Positions 34,630 through 45,839 of a stretch of 64,000 bases of DNA are shown here, piece by piece. The stretch lies in the NCBI GenBank assembly GCA_943737045.1, contig CALSFV010000240.1, positions 558,001 to 622,000 of the forward strand. The letters run 5' to 3'. Each line of letters begins with the position of its first letter. Position 1 is the first letter of the stretch. This DNA comes from Parapristionchus giblindavisi (Eukaryota > Nematoda > Chromadorea > Rhabditida > Diplogasteridae). The notes under the pieces are model-generated. The model searched no databases. It was not told the DNA's origin and worked only from the letters and a program-made list of their open reading frames with translations. The position numbers and the translations under genes were made by a program.

Positions 34630-35130
34630 ATTTTCTACATTTAATCACTTTATCAAGATCAACTAAGCGGTGGGTCACCGGATCTGTAGTGACGTGATAT
34701 GGTTCCACTTTTTTTCTGCAATAATACATGATCTCAAGAGAACATTTTTGAGAGCAAGTCACCTTTTTGATCAAAAAATCTGGTTTTCTCGAATACTAAA
34801 AGCTCGTGGGAAGTAGATTCGACGGATATCATGTTAGAATTTCATGCCGATTCTAGTGATATATCTATGTCACTTTCCATAACTCCATGGTGAGTTGTTT
34901 GCATTCACTTGTTAGCAATATGCGATATGTTCATCGAACTATAGCTGTAATCATTACGGTCTGATGTGAGCATTACTACCTAATAAGATAAATTGATTGA
35001 TTGATAAGAAAAATATCGATCAGTCACTGAAGAAACGAGATGCTGACAATGAGTACCTCGCTCTGTGACTAGTAAATTGCTAGGTTGATAGATCCAGAAT
35101 GTACTCGGCAACTATTTCAAAAAGAAATCA
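34630..35130. other. Intergenic DNA with a recurring block
   Basis: At 34640-34710 ACTTTATCAAGATCAACT and GGTCACCGGATCTGTAGTG recur from the 3' flanks of glycosyltransferase copies A (5765) and B (21395). Nothing else was recognised. Confidence 0.45.
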
Positions 35131-35515
35131 GCCGCCGTACCAAATCAGTCGAAAATCCCTTTATAATTCGTTACTTTTTTGGTCCAAAAACAGCCAAAAT
35201 CTGAGAGGGTGGGGGGGGGGGGAGATATCAAGATACCCTTTGTCTATTTATTTATTTTGTTCACTATTGATCCTATTTGTTACATGTTCTATTAACACTC
35301 CCTCGCTTCTCCTTTCTGTTGGTGTGTATCGTGTTTATCGTTCCCCCTGCATAGTCATCTCCTAGTGTATTAGCAAGTTTGTTGATTTTTCGCCCTTACT
35401 CTACTGGTTTGATTCAATTTGTCTTATGCAAATAAAGTATCATTCTTTTAAAAAAGTACCTATACACAAAAAAGGCCCTTCAGAAAAGTCCAAAAATGAT
35501 TTGGTACGGCGGCAG
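35131..35515. mobile_element. MITE with GCCGCCGTACCAAATCA inverted ends
   Basis: GCCGCCGTACCAAATCA at the left and TGATTTGGTACGGCGGC at the right are exact inverses. The interior is not palindromic and has a run of G at 35212-35221. Confidence 0.65.
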
Positions 35516-36121
35516 AAGTCATAAAATTAAATTTGATAAAATAAATTTAAGCCCATCAATATAAATAGACAACGCATGTGCTCTTATCCACCGTGTGTCA
35601 CATTTATATTATACTTTCGTGTCCAGAGCACGACGCAGACCGTTTGCGATAGGTACATATCGTCACATAGAAATTCATTGTGGCTATTCTGGTACCAAAT
35701 AAACAATTGTATTTCATACGGTCAATATCATTGAACAGCCGTGCTTATTTAATCCCTAACAACTCAGCTTTTAATGTGATTAAACATTGTCCATTCATAT
35801 TTTTATCAAATGAGAAATGGAATGGATTACTATGTGGCATCATTCTCAATTGGAAAGAAGTAAGATCATCATCGATATAGATCTTAAATGATTTGATTAT
35901 TATTCAATGAATATATTTTATTGATTTACATATATTGATTGATGAATGAACTTGATGATTGAGCCATCACTTTAACAGGATGAATATACAAAGCACTGAA
36001 ATATTGAAAAATATTGAACGAAAAGAATAAGGATTCAAGATTTTTCTGCGATTTATAGACGTTTTAAAATAATACTGCTAAAGGATTTTTAGATGTATTT
36101 CATCATAAAGATAACAGGTAT

Positions 36122-37699
36122 TCAAAAAACACAAAAATTTAATAATTCAAATAATACAACAAACCCTCCGCTATATTCATCAGGAAGATCTTTTCCCTTG
36201 CATACAAAATCCCGGAATTTTTCGGATTCATACATGAAAAACTCGTTGAACACAGAGTTTTTTGAAGTACAAAGATTCTTGTTGAGGTCATTACAGTTAC
36301 TGAAGTTAAGTAAACATTAATTATAAGTTGATCTGTGATCCTCAACTTTGCTCCGCATTGACAGTCCAGTGGGTCAGAACATGAAACGATTGGATCATAC
36401 TTCAAAGGAAATTAAATTAATAGTATTAATAGAAGTACAAGAATAAGTATGCATGCACTTTACACGAAAAAAAAACTAAAGTAATTGTGATATTCTATAA
36501 TATCATAAATATATCACTCACCAGAAATCCTTGCCTACAACCACTCTCCACAATCCCTTTTTTAAATTGAACATCAGTATAACAATGACCAAGGCAATCA
36601 ATATCTTTAGCCTTCATTGAATCTTTTATAGCATATTTAAGCAAATAAGCCTTGATATCATATTCTTGCTGCCATGGTACTAGGTCGGACTTGACATCTC
36701 CTCTTAATACCGTACGCCAACGTTTACAACTGACACTAAATATAAATTATTGCTATTTAAGTGAAATAGTGAAATGTGTTAGACCACTCGTTGGAATTTC
36801 AAATTTCTGAGCATTACAAAATTAAAATACTTTACAAATACTAAGTTAATTTTAATACCTCCGTTGCTCATGGCATACTTCACTCTTGAGGCGTATTGGA
36901 TTATCAATATGATTTATCAGCTCAGTTTGTTCATATATACACAGCGCCCGAGTGAGATTGTTGCACAGACTGTGTAGGATGAAAAAAGTAATTAGACTAA
37001 TATCCAATATTATATATATATACGAAGGCTAGGATTGGATAACATGTCGAAAATTCCAGAACATTGAGTTCACGCCAATGCGGGAGCTCACCGCGGTAAA
37101 TATAATAAATAATGAAATGAAATTTTGCATTACTTCTCTTTGCATTTACAACGCGTGATATCCTTTGTACAAGACCCGTTATTGAAATCATAGTATTTCT
37201 GAAATAATCATTTTGTTAAATAATATCTCAAGCACAATGATGAGTTGACACTACTCTTGAAGCATAAACCCCTATGTAGTGAGACTAACACAGCAATTAG
37301 CCCTAATCCATCGTGGACAGGGGGTCAGAATGACCGTAAGTGCTTCATAGGCAAGCTCCTCTGTCTGGTCCGGGCTTCAAGAGTAGTGTCTGATGTGTTT
37401 ACCGTGCATCCCGCGTGGACAGTAATGGTTTCACTATTTTTTCTATCTATGTACGATGAGCACATCTCATCATCAGCACACAATTCCGTCGAACGACCAA
37501 ATACACTAATAACTCTTTTCCAGAGATCTGTGTCGTCATACTTCGAATCGCGGTCATACATGGATCTGCTGTCCACTTTGAAGCACTCCAAAGTATGAAC
37601 GCTGAAACTTATGATTATAATTATATAAAGACATTAAATGGGACAATGCAGTAACCTGTGGCCAATATAGGCGAAGAGGGAGAAAAGAAGGAGAATCAT
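36122..37699 (-). CDS. Predicted secreted protein with tandem Ly6/uPAR-like cysteine modules (287 aa)
   Basis: Seven exons join in frame on the minus strand: 37656-37699, 37403-37601, 37134-37198, 36859-36969, 36522-36735, 36347-36399, 36122-36299 (864 nt). MILLLFSLFAYIGH is the signal peptide. Module 1 starts LECFKVD and runs through ELCADDEMC, HAGCT and SCTKDITRCKCKENLCNNL. Module 2 starts VSCKRWR and runs through IDCLGHCYTD, ESGCRQGF and SCSDPLDCQCGANNCNDL. Both end in the C-x-C-(4-5)-CN pattern of three-finger (LU) domains. Introns fall at the same place in both modules (AA|T before the final CN), supporting an internal duplication. The tail ends FVVLFELLNFCVF, possibly a GPI-anchor signal. 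One acceptor (TTTGAAG at 36400) is unusual. Function unknown. Confidence 0.7.
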
Positions 37700-38144
37700 C
37701 CGAGCAACCACTCTTTGTGAGAGAAATTGGTATGAATGAAAATGAAAATGAACGCAGAGACAATCCTTTTTTTAATTTGAACAATAATTAAGTTAGCCTA
37801 ATTCTTTGCATGCTGTATATGATAATAATATACTAATGTGAGCTTACAACACTCGTAAAGCATTTGAATGATTTCCCATGGTATGCAAAGTGATCTTTGA
37901 TCTCTCGTTGAGATTCTTCAGGGTCGATTTCTCTCTACACGTCATCGAAGTTTCCGTGCTGTCCATTATAATGCAATTAAATAAATTGTTATTCATCATT
38001 CTTGTTCTTTTTAATTACCTTGTACCGGTGGTACTGTTTCTCTCTATTAATAAAGTCTCTAAACTACTACTGCTACTTGTTGTGCCGGCAAATACACAAC
38101 AATTATATCTTCATTCATTCATTCAATCAATCAATCAATCAATC

Positions 38145-38175
<31 letters not shown>

Positions 38176-38707
38176 ACAGTCAACAGACATTCCCACTTAC
38201 TTAGCTTAATCGAAATAATACAATGCAATACGATCAATCAAGCGAGCACTAGCCATTCTTTCATATCTGTCTTTCCCGCTACATTAGGGGTTCAGATCAA
38301 ACTTATTGATCGATTACAACTCAATAATAAGATTAAAAGATGAGTTAATAGATAATAAGGGGATGAACCAAACATATATGAACACAAGATCGCGAAGGAT
38401 AACTACTGGAAGTGGAGCCGCTCTGTAATCGAACGAAGGAAAAGAAGAAAAGTGCCGGCCTATCACGCGATTTATTGATTGCATGAAATACCTTGCTATA
38501 TAGAGGCATTCTGATTACCAAGAGAATTAAATTTTCATGCATTCTTTGTTTTGAAACAACATTTACACAGCCCTACTACATTATTCAATTATTGATTGAA
38601 CACATCAATTATTTAATAAAATGATTATCACATACCACTATGACCATTCGAATAAAGTCATTATCAACAATTCAGTCTATCATTACCCATTAAAAGTTCA
38701 ACACATA
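37700..38707. other. Intergenic DNA
   Basis: Upstream of the LU-domain gene. A plus-strand hydrophobic frame near 37970-38090 has no supporting splice structure. A (CAAT)n-type microsatellite lies at 38124-38175. No gene is supported. Confidence 0.4.
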
Positions 38708-40325
38708 TGAGCCCGTTTGCGGAAGAATCGGACAGTCTCCCGTACAGCAAAAAAATAATTTTTGAGATAATAACATTTTTGAGTACCTCTCGATATGTCA
38801 GAATAATAGGCGAACCCTCGTGGTATGCAAATTTTTTTTGAGCTCGGTATGGAGCTCCAAAGATGGCCCCTTTTCAGAGTTTTTCGACTATAGCTGGAGA
38901 TCCGTTGAAGGAAACAGAAAAATCACAAGAGCAAACCTTGCTCAATTTGTATGAGGATCATAATGATGAATAGAGGAATATAAAAAAGACGTGTTAGTCA
39001 AGAGATACAAATATTATTTTAATTCAACCAAAAATGTAAGAGCGGAGACGAATAGGGCGCGTGGATGCGGTCATGATAGACTTGCAAAAAAATTTTTGTG
39101 AGAAAAAACCTCCCGCAAAGCAAGTTATGATTTTTTATTTATGGGGGTCGATTTAAAAATTCGCGAGGTTTCCACACAACAAATCCCGATGGGTTCGTTA
39201 ACTCATCTATCAAACATCAAACCAGCGGCCTGTGTAGTGTAGTGGATAAGGTGTCTGCATTGACTTTTGGCTGTCATGGGTTCGATCCCCCTTGCGGCAC
39301 ATTTCTTTTGCTGATTTTGTTGCCGTAGAAAAATTGACATATTTAACTGTGATTAGGAAATCGGTAAATAGAACGCACTTTTTTTATCCGCAAGTGTGAA
39401 CTTTAACAACAAAAGGAGTGAAACAAAGACGAATTTTTTAACGTCATCTCCAGATTCTTCTCCATCCCATGTCGCATCCGAATCCTTGCCAAAGTCGTCC
39501 AGTTCTACATCTTCGACGAGGATAGCGAGTTTTATGTAGTTGGACGATGCGACATGGGATGGAGAAGAATCTGGAGATGACGTTAAAAAATTCGTCTTTG
39601 TTTCACTCCTTTTGTTGTTAAAGTTCACAGTTGCGGATAAAAAAGTGCGTTCTATTTACCAATTTCCTAATCACAATTAAACATGCCAATCTTTCTACGG
39701 CAACAAAATAAGCAAAAGAAAAGTGCCGCAAGGGGGATCGAACCCATGACAGCCAAAAGTGATTGCGGACACCTTATCCTCTACACTATACAGACCGCTT
39801 ATGAGATGTTTGGTAGATGAGTTAACGAACCCATCGGGATATGTTGTGTGGAGACCTCGCGAATTTTTAACTCGACCCCATAAATAAAAAATCATAACTT
39901 GCTTTGCGGGAGGTTTTTTCCCACAAAAATTTTTTTGCAAGTCTATTATGACCACATCCACGCGCCCTATTCGTCTCCGCTCTTACATTTTTGGTTGAAT
40001 TAAAATAATATTTGCATCTCTTGACTAACACGTCTTTTTTATATTCCCCTAATCATCATTATGATCCTCATACAAATTGAGCAAGGGTTGCTCTTGTGAC
40101 TTTTCTGTTTCCTTCAACGGATCTCCAGCTATAGTCGAAAAACTCTGAAAAAGGACCATCAATGGAGCTCCATACCGAGCTCAAAAAAAATTTGCATACC
40201 ACGAGGGTTTGCCTATTATTCTGACATATCGAGAGGTACTCAAAAATGTTATTATCTCAAAAAATTATTTTGTTGCTGTACGGGATCCAGTTGCTGATTG
40301 TCCGACTCTTACGCAAACGGGCTCA
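38708..40325. mobile_element. 1.6-kb nearly perfect foldback element, TA target site
   Basis: TGAGCCCGTTTGCGGAAGAA and the right end CGACTCTTACGCAAACGGGCTCA are inverses flanked by TA. Similarity continues through both arms of about 780 bp to a short asymmetric centre near 39500-39545. Each arm holds one tRNA-like module. Open frames in the arms are mirror images and look non-coding. Same family as 29638-30606. Confidence 0.85.
39229..39301 (+). other. tRNA-like module in the left arm of the foldback element
   Basis: GCGGCCTGTGTAGTGTAGTG satisfies the A box and ATGGGTTCGATCCCC the B box. The mirrored copy is on the minus strand at 39721-39795. The stretch that should form the anticodon arm (TGCATTGACTTTTGGCTGTC) pairs poorly. 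Confidence 0.55.
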
Positions 40326-41533
40326 TATACGTGAAATATGAAATCACCAAGTTTGATAATGACAATAGTTTAAAGGGAGCATGACTCACTAGGGAATGGT
40401 ATCTGTGCCGGATGAAACTACGGGAAGTGACGTATTAGGTTGTCTCATAAGTTCCTGACTTTTTTGTCACATTTTTCGATTTCTTTGTTCTTAGAAATGA
40501 ATGTAGCCAGCGAACTAAAATATCGTCCTTGCACATCGGTGGTATCTTGCCAACATCTTATCAGCATATGGATCCCAGGTTTCCAGAACTCTTGGAACTG
40601 GGAGGCAAAGAATCCGGTGAAAGCCGTATTGACATCAACTCTTTTTTCTCATTGGTCTACTTTAAGGAATCGATGGAGGGTGGAAACGAGGTGCACAGCC
40701 ATGCACGGCTAATTTAGCATAAATCGATATATCTCTATACAGTAAATGAAATTAGTCCTAAAAGTGGTTTTTGGCATTTTTCTCGCAACTCGATAAAGCA
40801 CGAAACCTCTGCTCCCGTAGTAGAGAGTATAAGAGGTGGCGATAATAGTAGATATATCGGTGATAAGTTACAAGTCTTTCAGCCATTTAGCTAGCGAGCA
40901 CAATTTCACTCTTCTATTTTTGCTTCGAAAATCACGTTTGGGCATTTTTCCTGTCAGTTCAGTCAACATAGACACTTCAGAAGTAGTTCTTCTCTCGGAA
41001 AGATAGATTAAGAGAAAAGACAAACGCTTAGAATATGAATATAGAATTCGACAAACGCATGGAATTTATCCTTTGGAAACATGCCAACAAGACAAAAACC
41101 AAAAAATTTAAATCGCTTACATGAGATGGAAATCCCTTTTCCATTTGCCAGTAATGTGTTTATGAATAAGAAAGGGGTGGCATCTGCAGTATACGATTCG
41201 AGTGAATGAAATTATTTTTGAACTTTTTCGATATTTTAGTTTCCAGAATTGGGAATCGAAATCAAGGGATAAGATATAAATCACTTGAGCAAGATCTGGG
41301 AACAATTAATAGATTCGAATTTGGGAAAAGCACACATTACAAACATTGCTTACATTGCTGTTTATACGATGATCAGCAGAAACAGAAACGACTTTTTCGA
41401 GTTTCAATGTACTTGGACTTCTAAATCACGTGTTTGCGAAACATTTGAACGAAGTTGAACGAAATGATATAATGCATAGGGAAGAAAGATCGATATGTAA
41501 ATGTCACTTTAGTTCAACTTGTGTAATAGCGAG
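40326..41533. other. Intergenic DNA with a lone MITE end
   Basis: 40388-40433 (ACTAGGGAATGGTATCTGTG onward) is a single copy of the end of the element at 42141-42484. The rest shows no recognisable exon. Confidence 0.4.
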
Positions 41534-41787
41534 TAGGGTTCCGCATTCGTGCACTAAGTCGTTCAATTTGTGCAATCGTGCAGAGTCGTGCATCATTTTC
41601 ATTCATCAGCGATATTTAGCGGTCGCTATTTGCAATGCTTTAGTGGAATTTGAATTTATATAACAAAGAAAATGCCGATAAAGCATTGCAAATAGCGACC
41701 GCTAAATGTCGCTGATGAATGAAAATGATGCACGACTCTGCACGATTGCACAACTTGAACGACTTAGTGCACGAATGCGGAACCCTA
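41534..41787. mobile_element. hAT-like palindromic MITE
   Basis: TAGGGTTCCGCATTCGTGCA and its complement TGCACGAATGCGGAACCCTA are the ends, with the exact 8-bp duplication ATAGCGAG at 41526-41533 and 41788-41795. The whole element is one hairpin centred near 41658. Confidence 0.85.
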
Positions 41788-42140
41788 ATAGCGAGGCAAC
41801 AATGGAAAAATCGGCCAATATTTTTCGCGCCACAAGGGATTTAACATGCGATATGAGGGCTATTTTTCTGAATTCTCTTTCATGATTCACTATTTGAAAA
41901 GGATCAAGTGTAGCAGCTTTGATTCTGAAGAGCATCCTCAATTGCTGAGCAGAAGATGGACAAATAATTATTCGAGATAGAAGTACCACTTGATGGGCAT
42001 CAGCACTCAATCAGAGTGTAATGGCAACCATTCCCTCCCCAATGGTTCTGTGCTTGATAGTTTATTTAATTAAATTAAATTAAACGAGGGCGAAGATTCC
42101 GTCGTCTAACGCATTTTGGACTAACGCGATGTGTGCACTT

Positions 42141-42484
42141 ACTAGGGAATGGTATCTGTGCTGGATGAAACTACGGGAAGTGACCTACATAGCGATAATC
42201 AGCATGGCCGACTTAGTAAGAATCAAATTTCAAAGTCTGCTATTTATCGATATTTTAAGCTAAACCCGTCACATATCCGCCGCACGAATGGCTGCCAAAA
42301 AACATTTTTTGGACTTAATTTCCATTAAAACAGCAATTGCATTGCCTAATTTACCATATAGACATTAAATGTTGTCGGGAGAATCGAATTCGTGTGCAAA
42401 AAGTGAAAAGAACAAAAAAATTCAATTTATCGCTATGTAGGTCACTTCCCGTAGTTTTATCCGGAACAGATACCATTCCCTAGT
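42141..42484. mobile_element. MITE with ACTAGGGAATGGTATCTG ends
   Basis: The ends ACTAGGGAATGGTATCTG and CAGATACCATTCCCTAGT are exact inverses. Arms extend through ACTACGGGAAGTGACCTACA; the 200-bp centre is unique. Confidence 0.75.
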
Positions 42485-42614
42485 TAGGTGTAGACAGTGT
42501 CAAAATGTGTGTGTCCGTGTGAGGAATCATTGGTTTATTGAGTAGTTAGTGTGAGGATTTTACTTATGTTTATCAGTAAAAAATCTTCTCTTTTTCATAC
42601 TTCCTTTCTCTTCA

Positions 42615-43700
42615 TTAAAACCATCTACTTTGTTGCTTCTTTTGATACACAACAGTTGTCGAAGATGACCTGATAATATCATCATTACAGTACATTCTCT
42701 ACCGTACCCCTCTACCGTATCCCTGCGTACCATATACTCTACCGTATCCACCTACCGTATACTCTACCGTATCCTTGCCAAATCAAACATACCCAGAGAG
42801 ATAATATAGAAGTGCAAGAATAGCAGCCAGAGCGATTCCACTCTTCAAGGGATCACGGAAATTGATGATATCGCGAACTAAAAGGGATATTGATTGATTC
42901 ATTAATTCATTATTGATTGAGGTCTGCAGAACATCGGACCGGTCCAAAAGGGAACGAACAATGAGCACGAAGGAAGGCCTTTTATTCTAGACTTTTATAC
43001 TATACTTTTGGACAGTCCGGTGTTATACATCGTTACATTTGCCCTTTGCAAGAAAGTCAAATGTAAAGATGAATTATAAAGTAGTGCCTTGATTGATTTA
43101 AATCATACCAAATTGAATCCAATCTTCTGAACTATTATTGTTATTGTAATTAGCAGTTAACGACATCGGTTGAGTATTTTGTTCGAGTACTTCAAGGTTC
43201 TCATAATGACCATCATCAGGATCTTCAGTTACAACTGGCACTTTTGGTGGTTCAACCACTTCTTTCTGCACAGGGGTTGCAATGGGTTTAATAGGGCTTG
43301 GATCTTCTACTTTCTTTGGTGGACTATTCTTCACTGGGGTATGATCTACGGCAGTCCTTAATATGCATATAGAAGACTGATGGGTAGATAGACCAAACCT
43401 TAGATTCTTGGGAGTCTTAAGTGGACTTTTCTTCGCTTTATCTTTCTTTACCATAGCTACAAATCCATATTTCTCAGGTCCAAATGATACACGAGTGCTC
43501 TTTGAATTCTAAACAACATAGATATCCAAAAAAATAATACTTTCTCCTGTGCGCATATTATATGCAGGGGTATCTATGAACGGTTGCAAACCGTTTGCCG
43601 GCACATGTGACGTCACAACCGCTGGATTCCGTTCATGGATACGGCCTCAGGATAGGGAGATGAGGAGAGAGATAGAAGATACCTTGTCGTAAGTTGCCAT
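42615..43700 (-). CDS. Reticulon-like protein; C-terminal end uncertain
   Basis: Exons 43683-43700 (MATYDK), 43109-43508 and 42793-42877 join with matching phases. The N-terminal 140 residues are soluble, Lys/Pro-rich (AKKSPLKTPKN, KVEDPSPIKP) and end SSEDWIQF. The third exon encodes VRDIINFRDPLKSGIALAAI and LALLYYLSG, which resembles the start of the reticulon domain (V-D-(I/L)-x-(Y/F)-W/x-RDxxKSG plus hydrophobic hairpin half). Reticulons shape tubular ER. The second hydrophobic half was not found. A frame-compatible last exon at 42615-42669 would give a 185-aa protein ending YQKKQQSRWF with only one membrane segment. Either the gene is truncated, the distal exons were missed, or it is a tail-anchored protein. 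Confidence 0.5.
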
Positions 43701-43978
43701 AGTGGAGAGAGAGAAGTAGAAAGAAACCGCTTATGAAGGGAAAAGATGAAGCGAATGAATGGTGACCGGTGAAAGAATGGAAATGATATGGTGGAATGCA
43801 TATCTTTGATTTATCGATAAATCAATATCTTCAGGTCGATATCGTATGTTTCGGAGTCGGTCAAGGTGGAACTCATGCGAATGGCGTTATACTATATGTG
43901 CGTTCAGAAGGACGAAACGAGACAAATAATGAAAATAAGCGAAGAGTTCAAAATATAGTCATGATGATCAGGGATGGG

Positions 43979-44474
43979 CGTAAAATGAAAATTTTACGGA
44001 TCCGTAAAAACGTTAAATTTTTTTTTCAAAATTCGTAAAATTCCGTAAAATCCGTACAATCCGCAAAATCTTTAAAATATGTATGCAGTTACATATTTCT
44101 TTATCGTAACAGTTTTTATCAACGCAAAGATATACAATAACGCCAAAAGAAATGAAAAAAGTAGACCTGCGCTACTAATAATTAGTCGAAACCATATCAC
44201 TGGGTGTTCTTATTGCGCTTAAGGGGAATAACGAAAATTTCATGAGTCGACTTAACATAATCAGAACACATTTACACTACTCTGGCAACTGTTGAGTAAG
44301 TTTTTCGAGCAAAAAATTCATTTTTTGTCCTATTTTCTAATATTTTAGGCATGTACTTCATTAAAATATTTTACGGATTTTACGGATTTGAATTTTACGG
44401 AATCCGTAAAATAAATATTTTACGGCCAATAACGTAAAATCCGTAAAATCCGTAAACGTAAAATCCCATCCCTG
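43979..44474. mobile_element. hAT-like MITE, TTTTACGGAT word type
   Basis: Ends CAGGGATGGG and CCCATCCCTG, exact 8-bp duplication ATGATGAT on both sides (43971-43978, 44475-44482). Both flanks of the interior are dense in ACGGATCCGTAAAAT-like words in opposite orientation. Confidence 0.85.
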
Positions 44475-44482
44475 ATGATGAT

Positions 44483-45830
44483 TACATTCTATTTACATAG
44501 GGAGGATATGATGCTTGGGTTGGAAGGGACTCTCCCAGGACACCATCTCTTTTTAGACGATGCAATAATATTGATAGTGAGTGAGCGAGTTCGAGTGGGA
44601 GGATATCTTATGTTAGGATCGGAGGGTTTAGATGGTCCTTGAGAATGGCCAAAACCAAGGGTCAACTGTGATAGACAACGACGACTATTATTCGTGGAAT
44701 GGAAGTGCCTTATATAATACAAAGGCATGGTTAAACAAATGACATATTAATAATAACTACTCTCATCGGTTGGAAATCAATATGTGCATTAAGATCATGC
44801 CACCGCATATTTATATCGAATGGTTCAGACATATGTACATTTCGGCGCACATTAAATAAATGGCGAAACAGTGGAGATGAGTTGATAGCATTAGGATATA
44901 AAGCTATGCTTTGTCAATGCAGAATGATCTCAATACGAGGGATAAAGATAAGGTTAATTCCGTTATTCCAAACACACAAAATACTGCGAGAGATCACTGC
45001 AAACAATAAGCCAGTGATAATTCAAGGCTAATTCAGTCCGAAGGACCTAATCTCTTCTTCGGACCAACTTTACCATGTGATCTAGTCACTACCAATTCCC
45101 CTTCGGGCGCCTTGGGGTTCGGAGATGGTGTCACGACCTGGAATTAGACATGGGGGATATTGTGGTAGTTACTTCCATACAGAGTGCTTGTGAGTTACTA
45201 TCTTCAGCCCGTAAAATAACATAATAAAATAATATACTAATATGATATAATAATAACGTATACAATGCAACACGTCAAAGATATCGCTAGGGCATTCATT
45301 TCCGAATACATATTTCTTAGATGAAACATATATCATTTTCTTATGTGAATTTCAAATCCTTGCCTCGGGAGTTAAGGCAACGGTGTACTCTTGACTTTAT
45401 CTTTAAATGCGAAGTATTTTATGAGAAAACCGTGCAAATATACTCTGTTTATATTATATAACATGCATTAATTGTAACTGGCAAAAACGTGTATTTTTGA
45501 AGTAATTTTGGCAAGATTCGTCGTTTGGGATGCACATATTATGCATTTTATTAGCGTATTATTACATGTACTGAAAGAGCAAATAATGTATTTTACAAAT
45601 TATACAAATGTACTCGATATTATAAATTAGTATTAGATATTAGTATTAGTTCAAGATTCGCCCGTAGCTCCAAATTGCCTCTGTACCCAAAATCCTCACC
45701 GATATAGCTTGCTCATTGTTGGCGACGAACATCCATCAACCACTTTATGCCATTCTTTTTCCTGCTACGTATGTATAATATGATGGAATAAAGAAAAAAA
45801 AGAATAAGAATAAGTATTTGAGGGTATTTA
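44483..45830. other. Intergenic DNA
   Basis: No exon, RNA gene or clear repeat was recognised in this AT-rich stretch. Confidence 0.35.
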
Positions 45831-45839
45831 GATGTATAT

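Noticed and set aside
38002..38343. Plus-strand frame with hydrophobic start followed by repeated INQS
   Set aside because: The Ser/Asn/Gln part is a CAAT microsatellite; no splice or start context supports a gene.
39229..39301. Functional tRNA gene
   Set aside because: A and B boxes are present, but acceptor and anticodon stems do not pair properly; the true tRNA in the window is at 49258.
39353..39961. Open frames of 88-91 codons in the palindrome
   Set aside because: They occur as mirror images in foldback arms and overlap a tRNA-like module; no coding signature.
40440..40717. Possible mariner transposase fragment
   Set aside because: Two overlapping frames exist but none of the mariner catalytic or helix-turn-helix motifs is recognisable.
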